From contig JBBMRB010000031.1 of the NCBI GenBank assembly GCA_038900335.1, positions 1-5,797 of the forward strand: a DNA stretch of 5,797 nt. Reading direction: 5' to 3'. Positions 5,711 to 5,797 of this stretch are shown here, in pieces (positions within the stretch are counted from its first letter, which is position 1; each line of letters starts with the position of its first letter). Under the pieces are notes generated by a model, which did no database searches, was not told the DNA's origin, and worked only from the letters and a program-made list of their open reading frames with translations. A program made the position numbers and the translations under genes. This DNA is from Rs1 sp038900335. Lineage in GTDB: Bacteria; Pseudomonadota; Gammaproteobacteria; Pseudomonadales; Balneatricaceae.

Positions 5711-5797
5711 CGAAGTAGTAACGAAGTAGTAACGAAGTAGTAACGAAGTAGTAACGAAGTAGTAACGAAGTAGTAACGAAGTAGTAACGAAGTAGTA
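5710..5797. repeat. Tandem array: eight perfect copies of an 11-bp unit
   Basis: The unit ACGAAGTAGTA is repeated eight times without a single change, filling 88 bases to the window end, so the array may continue. It starts on the last base of the insertion sequence. There are no spacers, so it is not a CRISPR array. On the + strand the unit contains TAG and TAA stops. On the - strand no stop occurs in any frame, because 11 is not a multiple of three and all frames read the same 11-residue cycle. Perfect identity suggests recent expansion by slippage, or an assembly artefact. Its function is unknown. Confidence 0.95.

Noticed and set aside
5710..5797. CRISPR array or replication-origin iterons
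   Set aside because: The repeats have no spacers and are too short for CRISPR. No replication-initiator gene, DnaA box cluster or AT-rich unwinding region is visible to support iterons.

Overview
The window looks like chromosomal DNA of an AT-leaning gammaproteobacterium. The order tRNA genes, tig, clpP, clpX is the conserved gammaproteobacterial proteostasis locus. The ClpP and ClpX proteins read very close to the Escherichia coli proteins, but the genes are more AT-rich and I cannot name the genus from this stretch alone.

Layout. Positions 1-271 are the end of a tRNA cluster on the + strand: the 3' end of one tRNA-Leu cut by the window edge, a complete tRNA-Leu(UAG), and a complete tRNA-His(GUG). 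A 321-base gap (272-592) has no gene; it holds a T-rich stretch, a small GC hairpin and a likely extended -10 promoter for the next gene. Then come tig (593-1930, trigger factor), an intrinsic terminator, clpP (2025-2660, ClpP protease), an intercistronic hairpin and a possible internal promoter, and clpX (2830-4122, AAA+ unfoldase). Two hairpins follow clpX, the second a strong terminator with a GTAA loop. For tig and clpX the longest open frame overstates the gene; ribosome-binding sites and family alignment place the starts at 593 and 2830.

The right part is accessory. After a gene-free stretch (4203-4475) a 1,235-bp IS3-family insertion sequence fills 4476-5710. It has 25-bp imperfect terminal inverted repeats, orfA, a -1 frameshift site of the AAAG type, and orfB. 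The orfB frame is broken by what reads as a one-base deletion near 5399-5402, between the second D and the E of the DDE triad, so this copy probably cannot move by itself. Starting on the last base of the element are eight perfect copies of an 11-bp unit running to the window end. No target duplication is visible around the element.

How the parts work together: trigger factor folds nascent chains at the ribosome; ClpX recognises, unfolds and threads substrates into the ClpP barrel. In many gammaproteobacteria the lon protease gene follows clpX. Here the insertion sequence and the repeat array occupy that place, and whether lon lies further on cannot be seen. I found no evidence of a wholly new system; the most unusual parts are the repeat array abutting the insertion sequence and the broken transposase.
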